A stretch of DNA of 64,000 bases from Melieria omissa (Eukaryota; Arthropoda; Insecta; Diptera; Ulidiidae). A program made the position numbers and the translations under genes. The DNA lies in assembly GCA_963971225.1 (NCBI GenBank), contig OZ020268.1, positions 40,245,348 through 40,309,347 on the forward strand, given 5' to 3'. Under the pieces are notes generated by a model. It was given only the letters and a program-made list of their open reading frames with translations. It was not told the origin of the DNA and made no database searches. Positions 35,081 through 47,744 of the stretch are shown here, in pieces. Position 1 is the stretch's first letter. Each line of letters opens with the position of its first letter.

Positions 35081-35176
35081 ATTTGGGTAAGGCACAATAG
35101 TTCAAAATGAACGCAGTGCCATAGACAGCCAATGTCTAGCCCCAACCAATCTAATCTAATCTAATCTAACTTTTGG

Positions 35177-35710
35177 AAGCAAATTCAGTATTTTTTAAGA
35201 TTTAGGAGAAAGTCATTTCAGCAATCTGGCAACACTGGCGCGGCAGTCAGTTTGGTATTGACAAGCAAAGGTGTAACACGGATACGTAAAGTGAAGTGAG
35301 AGTAAAGCGGTTTGGAAAATTGTGACCAATAGAAGAGAACTGCGTTTAAGAATTTCAATGTGTTTTACTTTGGCACAATTCAGCGATACGAATTGCGCAA
35401 TTGCAATTGCCAGCAAAATAAAATTTCGCAACACTTTGTTGTTATTATCACTTTACAAGTGCTGAGGATGTTACCAAAATTAGTCCAGTCCTGCCTAATT
35501 TGCTTCGTGGCATGTATCCTGACGGCTTAGCTCAACTGTCCTACAGTTGCTTGGAATTTTTTAGTGTTCTGGCACAGATGATGTCGTAGCTGATTGGAGA
35601 CCTTATTGATGAAACTGTTGCAGCTTTAAATAGTGCGAGAGGTCACGAGTACGAGTCAAGAGCTTCAAGAGCTCGGAAAATGTGAAAAAATAGAGTGTAA
35701 TTTTTGTTTG
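35177..35710. other. Intergenic, no gene recognised
   Basis: No coding signal is convincing in this flank of the LOA-like element. Confidence 0.6.
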
Positions 35711-35928
35711 CTTAACACTAGAAATAACGCAAGTTTTCCATACCTACAAAGACGACATATATCCGCTGATATCTTGAAAAGTACACAACGGATTTGGTTA
35801 ATTTTTACCATCCACAATAAAAAAATTAAGGTTTACAAAGCAAAAGTTGACAGAAATACTAAAGAAAATACAGATATTTAAAAATAAAAAACTATCATAT
35901 TGACCGCAATGGTCTTTATAGTGTTAAG
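35711..35928. mobile_element. Short inverted-repeat element (218 bp)
   Basis: The ends CTTAACACTA and, in reverse complement, CTTAACACTATAAAGACC are inverted repeats. The right-hand 90 bases recur, inverted and diverged, at about 45290-45400 (TTAACACTAAAAAGACC...ATCTGTATTTTCTTTAGTA). This supports a dispersed MITE-like family. No coding capacity. Confidence 0.6.
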
Positions 35929-36335
35929 AAATACTTTGAGTCATAGAAACAATATCCATTTGGTCCTTTTGATTAAAAAATTGTAAGAAATTCTATTTTT
36001 TATAATTTTTTATAATTTGGAATCTGCGTTGATCAAGAAAGAGCCTCATCTGCTTTCAAATTTAGTAGAATATATACTATGAGTGTTTCTTTTGTTCTGT
36101 ATTCCAGGTCGAAATCCACATAAAAATTCAAGAGAAATCAGAAAGATTTCAAAGTTTATCAATTTCTTTCACCATTTTGAATCAGATAAACACACTCAAA
36201 CCTAACCTAACCTAACCCTGTCAGACAGACCTAACCGAAACACCAACACCTTGATGCAAAAATTGAATGCAACTAATACATATGCATTTCTTTCAAATTC
36301 CAAAATTAATTTTATTCTATGTTCAAACGTTAGCG

Positions 36336-36512
36336 AGAAAAGGAAGATTTAAGCAATTAATAATTTATGTATGAAAGAATGAGATAGCGATATATTTAGA
36401 CATGGCACGTGCCACCAGACCTAACCGAAAAGGAAGATTCAAGCAATTAATAATTTCTGTATGAGAGAATGAGATAGCGATATACAAATGGCACGTGCCA
36501 CCAGATGTCAGA
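36336..36512. repeat. Two-copy tandem repeat of about 90 bp
   Basis: The unit from GAAAAGGAAGATT through GAATGAGATAGCGATATA to the palindrome GGCACGTGCC occurs at about 36336-36426 and 36427-36512, with a few differences. CCTAAC-type words flank both copies. Confidence 0.8.
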
Positions 36513-36895
36513 CCTAACCTACAAATAAAACAAACACGACCGCCAAACTTACGATTATCACGTGCGAGAATTGTGAGTTCAAGTTTAAATAAAAATAATA
36601 ATAATTATAATAAGAATGAACAGAAAACCTGAGAAATCTGGTAAGTAATACGTTAACTGCTCCTCTGTGTATCATTTCTAGCATTTATTTCTTTACAGAT
36701 CCTAAAATGTACAAACAAACGTTCAAGACCGGAAAATATAACGACGAAGGTTCAACGCCCATGAAGAACAGTGACAGTTAAAACTGTCCTCCAGTTTGTT
36801 AAAACTGGAGGACAGTAAATAACAGCAAATGAATGAAAAAAATTAAATAAAAAACCAATACTTTTATATAATTGTGTCTTCTTCTTCTTATTACT

Positions 36896-37090
36896 ACCCG
36901 ATAGATCTAACTGATATTTCGGTTATATGTACCCGATTTGTACGTTAGTCCTAACAAATATATACGTTAGGGCTACCTGGTATGTCTAACTGATATGTCG
37001 GTTATATGTACCCGATTTGTACGTTAGTCCTAACAAATATATACGTTAGGACTACCTGTTATGACTAACCAATATATCCGTCATAGCTAA
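36896..37090. repeat. 79-bp tandem repeat, about 2.4 copies
   Basis: TAACTGATAT starts at 36908 and 36987, with a third related start (TAACCAATAT) at 37066, an exact 79-base period. The unit contains GGTTATATGTACCCGATTTG and CCTAACAAATATATACGTTAG, and the ACGTTAG/CTAACGT words give local inverted symmetry. A further ATAACCGGTTATAT palindrome lies at about 37267-37280. Confidence 0.85.
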
Positions 37091-40000
37091 CTAAGTGAGC
37101 GAGATGGCTATACGCTTGTTCAGGCTTTAAAGTGCGTGCGTTGGAAGGTGATACAAAATCACATGTACACAAGAGTTTCCGTCAGATTTTTCACACGCTC
37201 TGAACAAATCTAACTGAAACTTTGTTCCGGACGCTAACAGATATATCAGTTATACACTACCAGTTATATAACCGGTTATATAACCGATAGTGTTCTTGTA
37301 GGGTAACATAACCCAAGCTTCCACAACGCATTAAACATCCCAAAAACCTCGATAAATTCAAACCACAATTTGCATATCCGCTACGTTCCGCTAATACGCA
37401 GTGGCGTGTGTAAATTTACACAATTGTGTTACATATTTATTTAAACGGCCACCATAAATACAGTAACATTTGAACATATATACAATTAATGTGCATGTTT
37501 TTCTGTGTAAATAAATGCTCGCATTGTTTAGCGGCTGTGAGTGACATTGGACTAAATTCAAGTGTCAATTTAATTAACGTTGTAATGACTTCCGCTCGGC
37601 CGCAGTCAACCCTCGAACGACACATGCGCAGCGCTGTCGGCAAATGTGTTCAAATATTGAAAGAACGTTTTTCATTTTCAAATATTTACGCGAAACTCAC
37701 GTTGAGCGGCGAAGAACATCGCAACGCGACCTTGAACACGACGGCAAACGGCACTGACTGTCGCCTCGAAAGGGCGTCAAATTTGGCAAAAAGACACGCG
37801 CTGTTGCAAAAAGCCCCTCTCTCTCTTTGCGCTTAGAGATCTATGGCGAGAAAACAAGCCAATTGGCCGGAATGGTAGAAGGTCGAATTGCCGGGCACGC
37901 AGCAAGCTTTGCGACAATGAAGAATTGCGTTGGACCCAAATTGAAGTAATTACAGTAAAGTAATAATTAAACAGACGAACAGACAGCCGGCAACGAACCT
38001 AAGATAGTCGCGCCAACGCGCTGTGCAAATATTGTGGAAGATTGACAAAAGTCAACGCAAAACAGCCGTTAATGTTAACATGAACTTAACCTTAAAAAAC
38101 CCAACCGATGATCGCAGACACTCGTGCAAACACAATGGCGTCGAATGGCTAAAAGTCAATGTAACCGTTTAAACAACAGTTCAGCCACAGAGAGCTATAC
38201 ACGTGAAAATGAAAATACAAAAAAATTAAATAGAAGCAACGAAAAAAAATGCAACAACTGAAATAATAGCAAAGCGGCCAAGTTGCTGCCAGTTTGTAAA
38301 TCTGTCTGCCTATTAATCTGTCAGTCTCCGCACATTTACTCAACGACTGACACTCTGACTGTCTGTCTGTCTCGTTGTCTTGTTGTTGTTTGTTGTTGCA
38401 TATTCTGCTGTTATTGCTGCTGCTGTTGCTGGCTCAATGCAATGTGAGTAAACTTCAACTTGAACGCGCTAAATTCAGACTAAAAATTAACAACAACAAC
38501 AACAACCATAAATTGCCAAAACGAATCCACACAAAAAGCGTGGCCGCACAAAAACAACCCACTGCAAAATGTTGCTCTAACAATAATAATAACAACAACA
38601 ACAACAAAAGCAGAAAGGCTCAACCAGAGAGTTGTAATTTAATATTTCGTTTTATGACTTTGAAGTGCCTGGCCGCGTTTGGTGCGCAAAAAGTTCACTT
38701 TCGCTTTCGGTCGACTGGCGGTGGCACCGCGCCGGCAATGTTAATGATGGCTGTTATAATTTCATAGCGCCGATGCCACAGTCGCGAGCCATTCACCAGC
38801 TCGCCACTACAGTCAAACGGTCGAAAAGCGTTCGCCGCATTTTGGCGAAGATCAGCGAAGTGCATGGAAATCGCACACTGCCGACTGGCGACTTGGAATG
38901 GGGCCACGTTAAAGCGAAGCGAGCATCGCTAAACGCTAAACACAAATCAACCGCAAAAACAACAGCAACAACAACCAACATGCACAGCATAAAAACTCGC
39001 TTAATCTCAGAGATCTGTCGCGTTGAGCGGCTGCTCTGCTGCGATCGTATCGATCGGGGGCCGGCGCTGTGCTCATTGACGGCGGTCCGGTCATGTCTGG
39101 CCTTTCCCTTTTCGAAAGCGAAAGTAGTTTGAAACATACAGACACAGCCACAGACACAAACGCACACAAACACGACCACATGCCGCCTACATGCATCAGC
39201 ACACAACGCCCAGTGAATCATTAGGAGGATCGGAATATGTGTGTTGTGTTGCGTTGCCACATTGGCCACATTTCCATATGTTAATTCCCAATTAATTCTC
39301 ATCGCCCATTGAGTCGTGGTTGTTGTTGAAATTCAAATCATTAATTAACGCAACTATTATGAAATTGTCGCGATGAATGTATAACATCCAATACGCCGCC
39401 ATAAGTGGCATCTTGCAGCCAAACCAGCTGCGACCAGAAACCCGACTTGGCCAACCAACCCGTCAACTAACTACTCAGCCGATCAGTCAACCAGCCACTC
39501 AATCGATGCTGCTGCGAACAGTGCCAACATCATTTATGTTCACTTCACGCCAAACACTCAAAATTCACATTCACATTTTCGTTCGTTTTTCATTTCATTC
39601 TATTCAACTGAAGCAACAACAAATCGTACCATAATGTACCAACTCGTACTCATATATGCGTTAAGTATGTCTGGGGCTGATGGTGTCGCCCGTATTTGGT
39701 TGCCGCCGAGTCTTTGAATCGCCTTCACCATCGTTCAGTTGTTATTAATCACGATCGCTTTGTGTCGCGTCACAACGCGGGTCGTTCCGCTGCGTGTAAT
39801 TTATGCACAGCGACATCAATTAATTACCGTGTAACGATTTATGTCTTCTACAAATTGTTTTAATCACTTCGCCTCATACGCAGCTACGCATGCGTCTCTG
39901 ATGCCCGTAAAATCTGTGTGATCTGTGAAGAATTCGTGGCATTTGTGACACAAATCAAGGCCAATGGAATTTTCGAAATGATAATTTTGTAAACCTTTGA

Positions 40001-40909
40001 AGATTTGACATGCTAAACAGAAAGAGGTGTGTCATCGAATTTCACTGCCGAGTTGGAAGACTAGTTGGTGAATGTTCAAAATGTGAGCTGTTTGCTAGAC
40101 GCGGCATACAAATAATATTTATAAATAGGTAATGCTTGACTGAATATCCGATCATTTCAATAACAAAAGTGACTGTCCAACTGTGAAACTGACCAAAACA
40201 TATTTATTTCTATTAAACATATCAGAATTAATGTGCACATTCGAGTTGATGTAACAGACTTCAGTTTGATATGAACTCAGATGAGATTTGATCTACGACC
40301 AGGTTTGGTTTGATGGTCTCCAAATAAAGTTGAGAACTGGCTTGAGTTTTATTTTACCCGATTTGAGGTCAATTTTGCTATTTTCTGTGGTGATTCTAGT
40401 TCAGGTAAGTTAGTCTATGGACTCTTATAGACCAAGGATAACTCTTATAGTTCGAAGGATGAGTATTTTTTCATAGAAATATTAGGAAAAAATGAATGAG
40501 ACTGGCCAAAGCTTATTCAAAGTTGTGTTTAACCCAGATATGCCGAAGGTCTTATACCTTCAAACAGGTGTACTTCATATAGTACGGTCAGCTTATTTGG
40601 GTTAATGTTTGTGATGATTTGAGCCAATTTAGTGTGATATTCAAAAAATTTAGGTGAAATTTGATCAACAAGTTGGATCAGATTTTGTTTAGACAGCACT
40701 AAAGTTGATAACTGGGTTTTATTGATCCGATTTGAACTAAATTTTGTGATTGGTGATTCCAATAGGACATTTTAGAACCAATTTTGAACAAGTACGAAAT
40801 AAAGACTTAGACACATTTTCAGTTTTGGCTTAATTCTGGAGTTCAAGTTAATTTCTGAGCTTTGATGTATTCAGAGACCTATAGTAGAATTTTATGGCAA
40901 ATAATTTCG
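37091..40909. other. Intergenic or intronic, no gene recognised
   Basis: The section 37450-39650 is less AT-rich with many CAACAA and GTTGTT runs and several overlapping open frames on both strands (37489-37836, 38665-39302). None has a recognisable domain, and their overlap argues against coding. It may be regulatory or intronic DNA of a neighbouring gene. The section 40220-40760 contains diverged repeats around AAAGTTGAGAACTGG and CCGATTTGA. Confidence 0.5.
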
Positions 40910-41250
40910 TGGTACATTTTGTCCTAAAACAGTCCTGCTTTATAGGAGATTTTTGGCATTTTAGAAAAAAGGGTCAAATTGACCAATAAAAATAGGAGCT
41001 ACAGGGTTAAAATGCTCCACAAAGTAGTATTTTACATCAAATTGCTAAACACATCATATACCTAAAATGTGAGGTTACATGGTTTTCGTACGCCGATTCA
41101 CTATAAGAATGTGCAAAAAGGAGAAAACCTTGACTCCCCCTAAAAACAAATCAGACCTGAACTTTCAAAACGCCGATACACGTATATTTTTTTCTGCCCC
41201 CTATACCAGAATCCGTTGTCAGAACCTTGTTATTTTTTGTGAGTATGATC
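40910..41250 (+). repeat. Left member of a dispersed inverted pair
   Basis: The words GGGTCAAATTGACC, AATAGGAGCTACAGGGTTAA, GTGAGGTTACATGGTTTTCG and TAAGAATGTGCAAAA appear here in order. They recur in the same order on the opposite strand at 45290-44796. The spacing is about 3.5 kb. No protein is recognised. Confidence 0.75.
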
Positions 41251-41704
41251 AGATTTATTAGGTCTACCTTACTGGGTTGGCTGGTCAGATCACCGATTTG
41301 AGCCAAGTTCCGTTTTGCTCTAACGTTATTACTGAGCTGAGCAATTACAGTCTTAGTTCCAGCAAGAGTTTGTTCTTTTAGTTCACTGAAGCTAATATGG
41401 ATTCTGAAGGCTGTTGTATATACAGTTTGTCAAGTAAATGTTTGCAGACTTAAAAAAGGTAGAAACTATTTTGAAAAGCTTATAAATATAACAGAAATTG
41501 CAATATTTTGAAATTTTTTTAAAATATGGATTATTAGTAATGTCTATTTGATACGCGAAAACAATGTAAAAAACAAAAAAAGGAATGAAGCTATATTTCA
41601 AACTGTCAAAAAATTAGTCTTCTTTCAAAACCATGATTGCATTGAAAATTTGGCGCCGTACAGTTCCGAACAGTTTCATGAGATACATCAGTTCCGCATT
41701 CTAT

Positions 41705-42110
41705 TTTTGTGCGACCCAAATATTTTGCTGAACTATAAGTCACTCAGCAATGAAACTTAGTACGAACCTACCATTTATTCATATATTTCGATAGAGGGAA
41801 TGGGGCAAGTATTGGACGAGGAGGCGTGGAACCATCTATCCATCAGCCAGATCTTAATAATGGAATATCTTCCAAATTGTAAGTTGTACAACACTGAAAT
41901 TTTGTATCCCGTCGGCCCATAGATGAGTCTTTCTAATGATAAGATTTGATGGGCGTTGGACAAGGGGCCTGGCACACTTTTTGCGAACCAAACATGTTGC
42001 TAAACTATAAGTCGCTCAGCAATGAAACTTAGTACGAACCTATCATTTTCTCTTACGACAGAGGGCATTGAATATGGGGCAGGTATTGAATAACAGGGCA
42101 TGGCACCGCC
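41705..42110. repeat. Direct repeat of about 270-bp period
   Basis: ACTATAAGTCACTCAGCAATGAAACTTAGTACGAACCTA-type sequence (positions 41735-41772 and 42003-42040, two differences) and the following AGAGGGNATNG...GGGGCAAGTATTG block occur twice in the same orientation. The second unit leads toward the Helitron-like end at 42332. Confidence 0.75.
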
Positions 42111-42301
42111 CATATAATTTAAATCCGGTTCAAACGCAGTCCATTTCTTTACTGAAACTTAACAGCAACATTGCTTATTTGTGGACCTCGATTGCGTTAA
42201 TCAGTAGCTCCTCCTCTTCCTTCAGTTGGTTCTCTTCGTCAATTTGCATCGCCATAGATTCGCCATCTCGCGTATGTCATTATAAAAAAACAACAAATGT
42301 C

Positions 42302-42332
42302 GTGCGAGACAAAGTTCGCGGGGTCAGCTAGT
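42302..42332 (+). mobile_element. Helitron-like 3' terminus
   Basis: A short hairpin GCGAGACAAAGTTCGC (stem GCGA/TCGC) lies a few bases before CTAGT (42328-42332), the classic Helitron 3' end. The two-unit repeat 41705-42110 probably belongs to the same non-autonomous element; the 5' TC end was not located. Confidence 0.55.
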
Positions 42333-44795
42333 AACATATATTTTTTTCCACATTTTTTCCCCTTGCATGGTACCTAAACGTAAAATAAAATGTAATGTTG
42401 TTATTTTTTGTTTACGTTAAGTGTGCAGTACAATCACCAACTTTTTCTTATATTTCTCATATAATGTTTAACAACATTGGACTTGTTCAAGAAACGGCTA
42501 TGATTGGCTTGTAGTGTGAAAATAATTTAAAACTCTGTACTTCTATGGATATATTTCAAGTGTAGCCGAGTTGTTGATATTTTCCTCTAATGTTATCATA
42601 CACATTTGTGCTGTCAAAGACAACTTAAATCATTAAAATTAAAATTGCTTAAAAACTTATATCACACCCCTCTGATTTCTCACTACAGACATAAAATCTC
42701 CCAAAATTGTCGATGTTTTTTAACAGATAAGTGTCCAGATATATATACTTACATATATAAGTATGAAATATTTTGTACATGCATGGAGTGTCTTCGCTTT
42801 ATTGGGAGCACCACACAACAATTGCCAAGTTATGACTGAACAAGGTGAGATGCAACTCGAGTTTTGGCGATACAACAATGCTCAATCGAACACTGTGGAA
42901 ACCAAGCGAAATAAGTCATTAAATTTTAAACAGCAAAACATTGTATTGCATTGCTTTTATTGTGTTTATGTACAACAGATTGCAATGTTTATGGTGGGTT
43001 GTGCTATAGAGCGTCAGTTTTTAATGTCTCAGCAACAAAGCCAACAATTAAGATGAGCGATCTGTAACGCTGCAGCGCCAGTGGCAATAAAGCTCTGCGA
43101 AAATGGCTCGGTGCGATCATCAGTTGCATGTCAGGAGTGGCAAGTTCAGTGGCATATGCAGTGTTTCGGACGAATGTGAATGTGAACGGCGGCGGTGATC
43201 GAACTGTCTCAGATCTCATCTCCCAGCAAAAAAGTTTGATGATCGCCGAAAAGCTGTGCCCCTGCAGTATTTGAAAGTAAAGCAGCGTAAGGTGTGGTGA
43301 AACGAATTTACTGAATACATGATGTGTTTATTTTTTAATTTTAGTGGAATGAAATATTATTGCTAAGTTCTTTGATTGATCTGTTATCTTTTCTTTGTTG
43401 AAAGTGCTATTCAATTCTTTACTTTTCAGGACAGTAAACGTTTTTCATTTGGTTATTTTTCGGACGTCAACAAAATGTATCATTCATTGCTTTTTCTAAA
43501 CAACAATGGGATCTATAAAAAATGCATATTTGTTCATGAAAGATATGTACACGAGATCGCTAAATACAAAACAATGGCAATTCAACAATCATCAAATTTT
43601 AGGAGAGGTAGAGAACTATTGATCTTGCAGAAGCAACGCAATTAACATAAAACCAGAACTACAGTAATTTTCCATTTAAAGAAAATAGTAACGAGAATGC
43701 AATTTTCAAGTAGTTAGAAATGTGTACGGTAAATTTATTAATGGAAAAAGTTGATTTTGGAAAATTTTAAGCTGTAACTCTTTTGTATTTATTGCGCTAT
43801 ATGTTGGGCTATAAAACAACAAAGATTATCCAATTTAAGTGATCAAAAATTAATTTCAAACATTTTTATATTTTCTTCTGGTCTTTAACGAAAAAAAGAT
43901 TGGCCGGGCATTCAAGTGTTAAATCAAATTCGATATAAGTTGACTATATTTTAATGAAATGGCCCACAGCAGTTATGCGCCACCAAGCACAGCACACATC
44001 GAGTCGCAGCAACACCAATTGGAAAAATGCATTTTTGCTGCAACAATTCCATATTGGCTGAATTTTTTCGTCGCCAGTGCGTTACTTAATATCATTTGCC
44101 GCTTCTCATATAAGTACGAGTATGTGCTGCCTGTTGCCGCCGCGGCGCGCATGCGTGGCCGATTACGTAGCGGTTGTGCTTTCTCTTTCGCCGCGACAGC
44201 AACGAAAGACGAAAATGCGTGCTGCATTGCAAATTGTTGCCAGCCGACGCAATTTCTCGCCTCATTGCTGTTGCATTGCGAATTTCTCAGTCTGCGAAAA
44301 TGTGATTTTTACTGAAATTCGCAACGAAAACGCGCCGCAAGCCAAACTAAAAACTGCCTACTGCAAGAAACTTCATAAATTACCACAAATGTCAAAGACA
44401 TGTGCAGCGCAATTGACGTTGCGTGTGCGTAAATTACTGCAGCGCACTTGCAGCGAGCAGCGACAGTCGACCGCTTTGACGTTTGCGATACTTTGGCGAG
44501 ATAGTGTTGAAGGCAGAGTGGTGTGTTGGCGCCAGGCGCGAGCATAATTTATTGCGTTTGTTGAAGTTGCTGCTCGTCTTTGCATGGACAATGAATCGAA
44601 GTCACTGAGGCGTGCATCTGGAGGAGACAGACCGATCAAACAAAGGCTTATTCATGCACTTAATCAAATGCATACAGGGTGACTAAGGAGTGATGAAAGG
44701 ATGAATTGAATTTCTAAATTGAATCTGTCTGTTAATGTCAATGTTGGGGTAAAGCTTGAACAACTCGTCGTTAGTTTGAAGTCCATAGTCGTCGC
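42333..44795. other. Intergenic, no gene recognised
   Basis: Open frames at 42606-43056, 43376-43645 and 43959-44550 have no motif, and some begin with non-ATG codons. The section 43950-44640 is GC-richer with frames open on both strands. It may be regulatory. Confidence 0.5.
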
Positions 44796-45290
44796 TCACG
44801 CGTAGAAGACCAAAGATTTTGCAAAGAACTTTTCTCTCGAATACTCAAAGGCCAGCTTCATCATTCTAATGACACTGTACAACAACAAAAAATAACAATG
44901 ATTCTGATTCTGTATTCTGGTAGAGAAGTTTATGTCTGATTTTTTAGAGGCGTCAAAGTCTTCACCCATTTTGCACATTCTTATGGCGAACCGGCATTCG
45001 AAAACCATGTAACCTCACATTTTTGGCATATTATGTGTACAGCAGTTTTGTATAAAATACTACGAGGAACATTTTTGTGGAATATTTTAACCCGCTAGCT
45101 TCAATTTTTATGGGTCAATCTGACTCTGTTTACAAGAATGTCAAAAAACAACGTTTGAAACAGAACTTTTAAGGAAGAAATGTGCCACATGAAGTGCGTG
45201 TGGAGCATTTTAACCCTGTAGCTCCTATTTTTATGGGTCAACTTGACCCTTGTTTTCAAGAATGCCAACAAATTTGTTTTGAAACAGAAC
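44796..45290 (-). repeat. Right member of the dispersed inverted pair, with an internal tandem unit
   Basis: On the minus strand this matches 40910-41250. It also has an extra tandem unit of about 123 bases: GGAATATTTTAACCC at 45079 and GGAGCATTTTAACCC at 45202, each followed by TTTATGGGTCAA and GAAACAGAACTTTTAA. It ends against the piece related to the short element at 35711-35928. Confidence 0.7.
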
Positions 45291-47412
45291 TTTTAACACT
45301 AAAAAGACCTTTGCGATAATTTTGAAGGTTTTTAATTTTTTATATCTGTATTTTCTTTAGTAATAATTCCTTTACAAATGTAGTTAAAAAATTACTTAAG
45401 GGGGTATTCTAGTCTAGCAATGCGAAAAAAAAACTTTTTTTCTTTCATAATTTCAAAGTTTAGACCTTTAAGATTAAACTTCTAAGAGGATTTACGAAAA
45501 TCTAATAATCTTAACTAACTTAATAATAGAAGTAAGATTATCTCTCTAATCTAACCTACCTTAATAATAGAAGTAGTCGACCATACTGTAGTGAACATTA
45601 ACATTTAGCCTCACACTCGCAAACTAATACGACATCCCAGCTTTCTTGCGACATCCACTTGAAGAGATTCTTTCGGCGTCACTGTTTGTAGCAACTGTTG
45701 CCACTGTACACAACTTGTGCGCTGTGACAACACAATTGCGATCGAACGAACCACTTGCGGTCAATCTGAATTGATTGAAAATCGTCGATAAAATGTTGCA
45801 GCGTACCAATTTGCCACTTTCTATTTCAGCGCATGTTGCACATGTTGCAATTGCAAACCTTTTTTTGATTGAGCAAAATTTTTGCCAATATTTGGTTTTT
45901 TGCAACACAAAGTGAGTGAGCGACCAACACAACGAGCGACCACAGTTTACATAATCGATTCCAAGGCAATGGCGCTCGTCAGTCCATTACTCGATCGCCT
46001 CAACGCCCTCATTCGATATTAATTAACGTTTTAACGCTACAAATTAATTAATTGTACAAGTTTTTAGCGCGTGTTGCACTCGGCGTCTATGTGTGCGTGA
46101 CGTGCAATTACGTTGTTTGCTTCCGCAATTTATGACGTTTTAAAGTTTACAGCAAACTTCGATGAACGCACACTCGCAAGCAAAATAGAAGCAACAAAGC
46201 AAAACCAACAAAAACAATGGCAACGAAGGCAAAAGCATTTCACATACGCCTCAGTGGACTCTACCCGGAAAATGCGCCGCTCCACAATCTGCCATGTGCC
46301 GTTCAACTCAGTGCGGCGCCGCGTGTGCCGGCTGGAATTTGTTAGCGGCTCAACTGTTGATTGGCGCGTGTTACGCGTGCGGCTGCGGCTGCGTCTGCGC
46401 CTGCGCCTGCGCCTTCAATTAAAGCAACGGCACAGCGAATTGCGCTCCGTCGATTTGTAAAACTACTGCTGGCCGCTAGATTGCATGTTGTGCTCGCTGC
46501 AGTTGCAGTTATTGTTGTTGTGCGTTTTCGTTATGCATTTTTTGCCAGTGTTACACCCACTTCAAGTTCAACGTCGTAGATGGCGATGGTAGCAAACAAA
46601 TAATTAACTGCAAAAAAATTAAGACTAATGACCAAAAACAAAGTGGTTGCAGCAAATTATGGCCAAGAAAAAAAGACGCTTGAATGCAGCGCCAAGGAGT
46701 GGCCGGCACTGTTTGGCGGTCGCCAATGAAAGCTGTTGGGCAGACTGCGCGCAATGCCCATGGACGCGGTACGACATGGAAAAGAGAAAGGAAATTGCCA
46801 GTTCCGCAGAAAGAAAAACCATGCAAGCGGCCGCACCGCATGGCACCGATTGCCGCCATCACTGACGTTGCATTATTCATGGGCGATTTTCTGCTTCTTC
46901 GCTTTCAAGTTGAACAAATGCCACGCACCTTTGGCAGCTGCAGAATTCTGTTAGGTATTTGAAATGGAATTTGTGGCTGCATTCAAAGCGAAAAACGTGT
47001 CTATGAGAGTTGCGCAAAGTTAAATGGCCTTGGCTGAAGATGGCTGGATGGCAGCCACACAAATTGTTGTTTGTTTTGTTTTGGATGTTTGCCGCTGCAA
47101 GCTGCACGCAGTATCGGAAATGCAACAAACTATAATCGATCGCCGGTAGCCGATCTCCGTTCACCGTTTGCCACACACAGCTTTCTTGATTTTCATGAAG
47201 TGTAATTTGACCTTCTTTCGGTGCCAATTAAAATATCTGCAATTCCATTCACCGGCATCTTGAATCGGATACTTGTCTGTGGGCATTGATGTGCTTCCGC
47301 AGTTACAGATGTTGGGCTGAGGTTTCTTGTGTTTTTTTTATAGGACTTTGATTTCAAATATCTATAAATAAGTTCGCAACGCGAAGCAAAGGGAGTATGC
47401 TGCCTAAAGCTA
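45291..47412. other. Intergenic, no gene recognised
   Basis: The first 110 bases are an inverted partial copy of the 35711-35928 element. Later frames (46113-46460, 46551-46962) overlap on both strands and lack motifs. A GC-rich hexamer run (GCGGCT/GCGCCT) lies at about 46375-46415. Confidence 0.5.
46375..46415. repeat. GCGGCT/GCGCCT hexanucleotide run
   Basis: About six imperfect units of the form TGCGNCTGCGNC. The reading frame through it gives an Arg/Leu run, but that frame has no other coding signature. Confidence 0.75.
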
Positions 47413-47515
47413 CGTGTACACTAAGAATTATTTCACAAGGAAATATGTCGAAAACAGACTAGAAACACGTTTCCCTAGTTTATAAAGTCATGAAAACCCA
47501 TGATGCAATAATAAA
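47413..47515. repeat. 100-bp repeat, left copy
   Basis: The sequence with TTATTTCACAAGGAAA, ACAGACTAGAAACACGTTTC, CCTAGTTTATAA and GTCATGAAAACCCATGATG recurs in the same orientation at 49889-49990. The two copies flank the P-like transposase remnant, so they could be ends of one element or two solo MITEs. Within the unit CTAGAAACACGTTTCCCTAG is a near-palindrome. Confidence 0.75.
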
Positions 47516-47744
47516 AGGTAATGTACATTGGACGCCGTCTCGTTCTAATTTGACAATGTTGGCTCCCTTAGCAAATCAGTAATGCTTCTTTGAAAAAGTC
47601 CTTTTTTATTTAGAAGCAAATTTGAAAAAAGTACTTACAAATATCAACATTCTCTAAGAAAAAAAATGGGGATTACTGAACCATTTCACGCTGTTTGTTT
47701 TGCTTCTTTTCGTTGAATTTCACGCTGTTTGTTTGATTCTTTTC

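Larger units (their letters stand above)
29695..35166 (+). mobile_element. Full-length LOA-like non-LTR retrotransposon
   Basis: The element is 5.47 kb, flanked by the direct repeat TAACTTTTGG (29685-29694 and 35167-35176), a clear target-site duplication. It has a 441-base GC-richer 5' leader, a DUF4780-like gag frame, an overlapping pol frame with endonuclease, RT and RNase H, a short 3' region and a tail of four TCTAA/AATCT units. APE endonuclease plus RNase H plus knuckle-less Gag fits the LOA clade. Both frames are uninterrupted, so this may be an active or recently active copy. Confidence 0.9.

Noticed and set aside
38665..39302. Overlapping 130-170-codon frames on both strands
   Set aside because: No domain, starting codons doubtful, and simple CAA/GTT repeats generate the open frames.
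43959..44640. Cluster of open frames on both strands in a GC-richer patch
   Set aside because: Several frames overlap with no motif. Composition alone explains the absence of stops.
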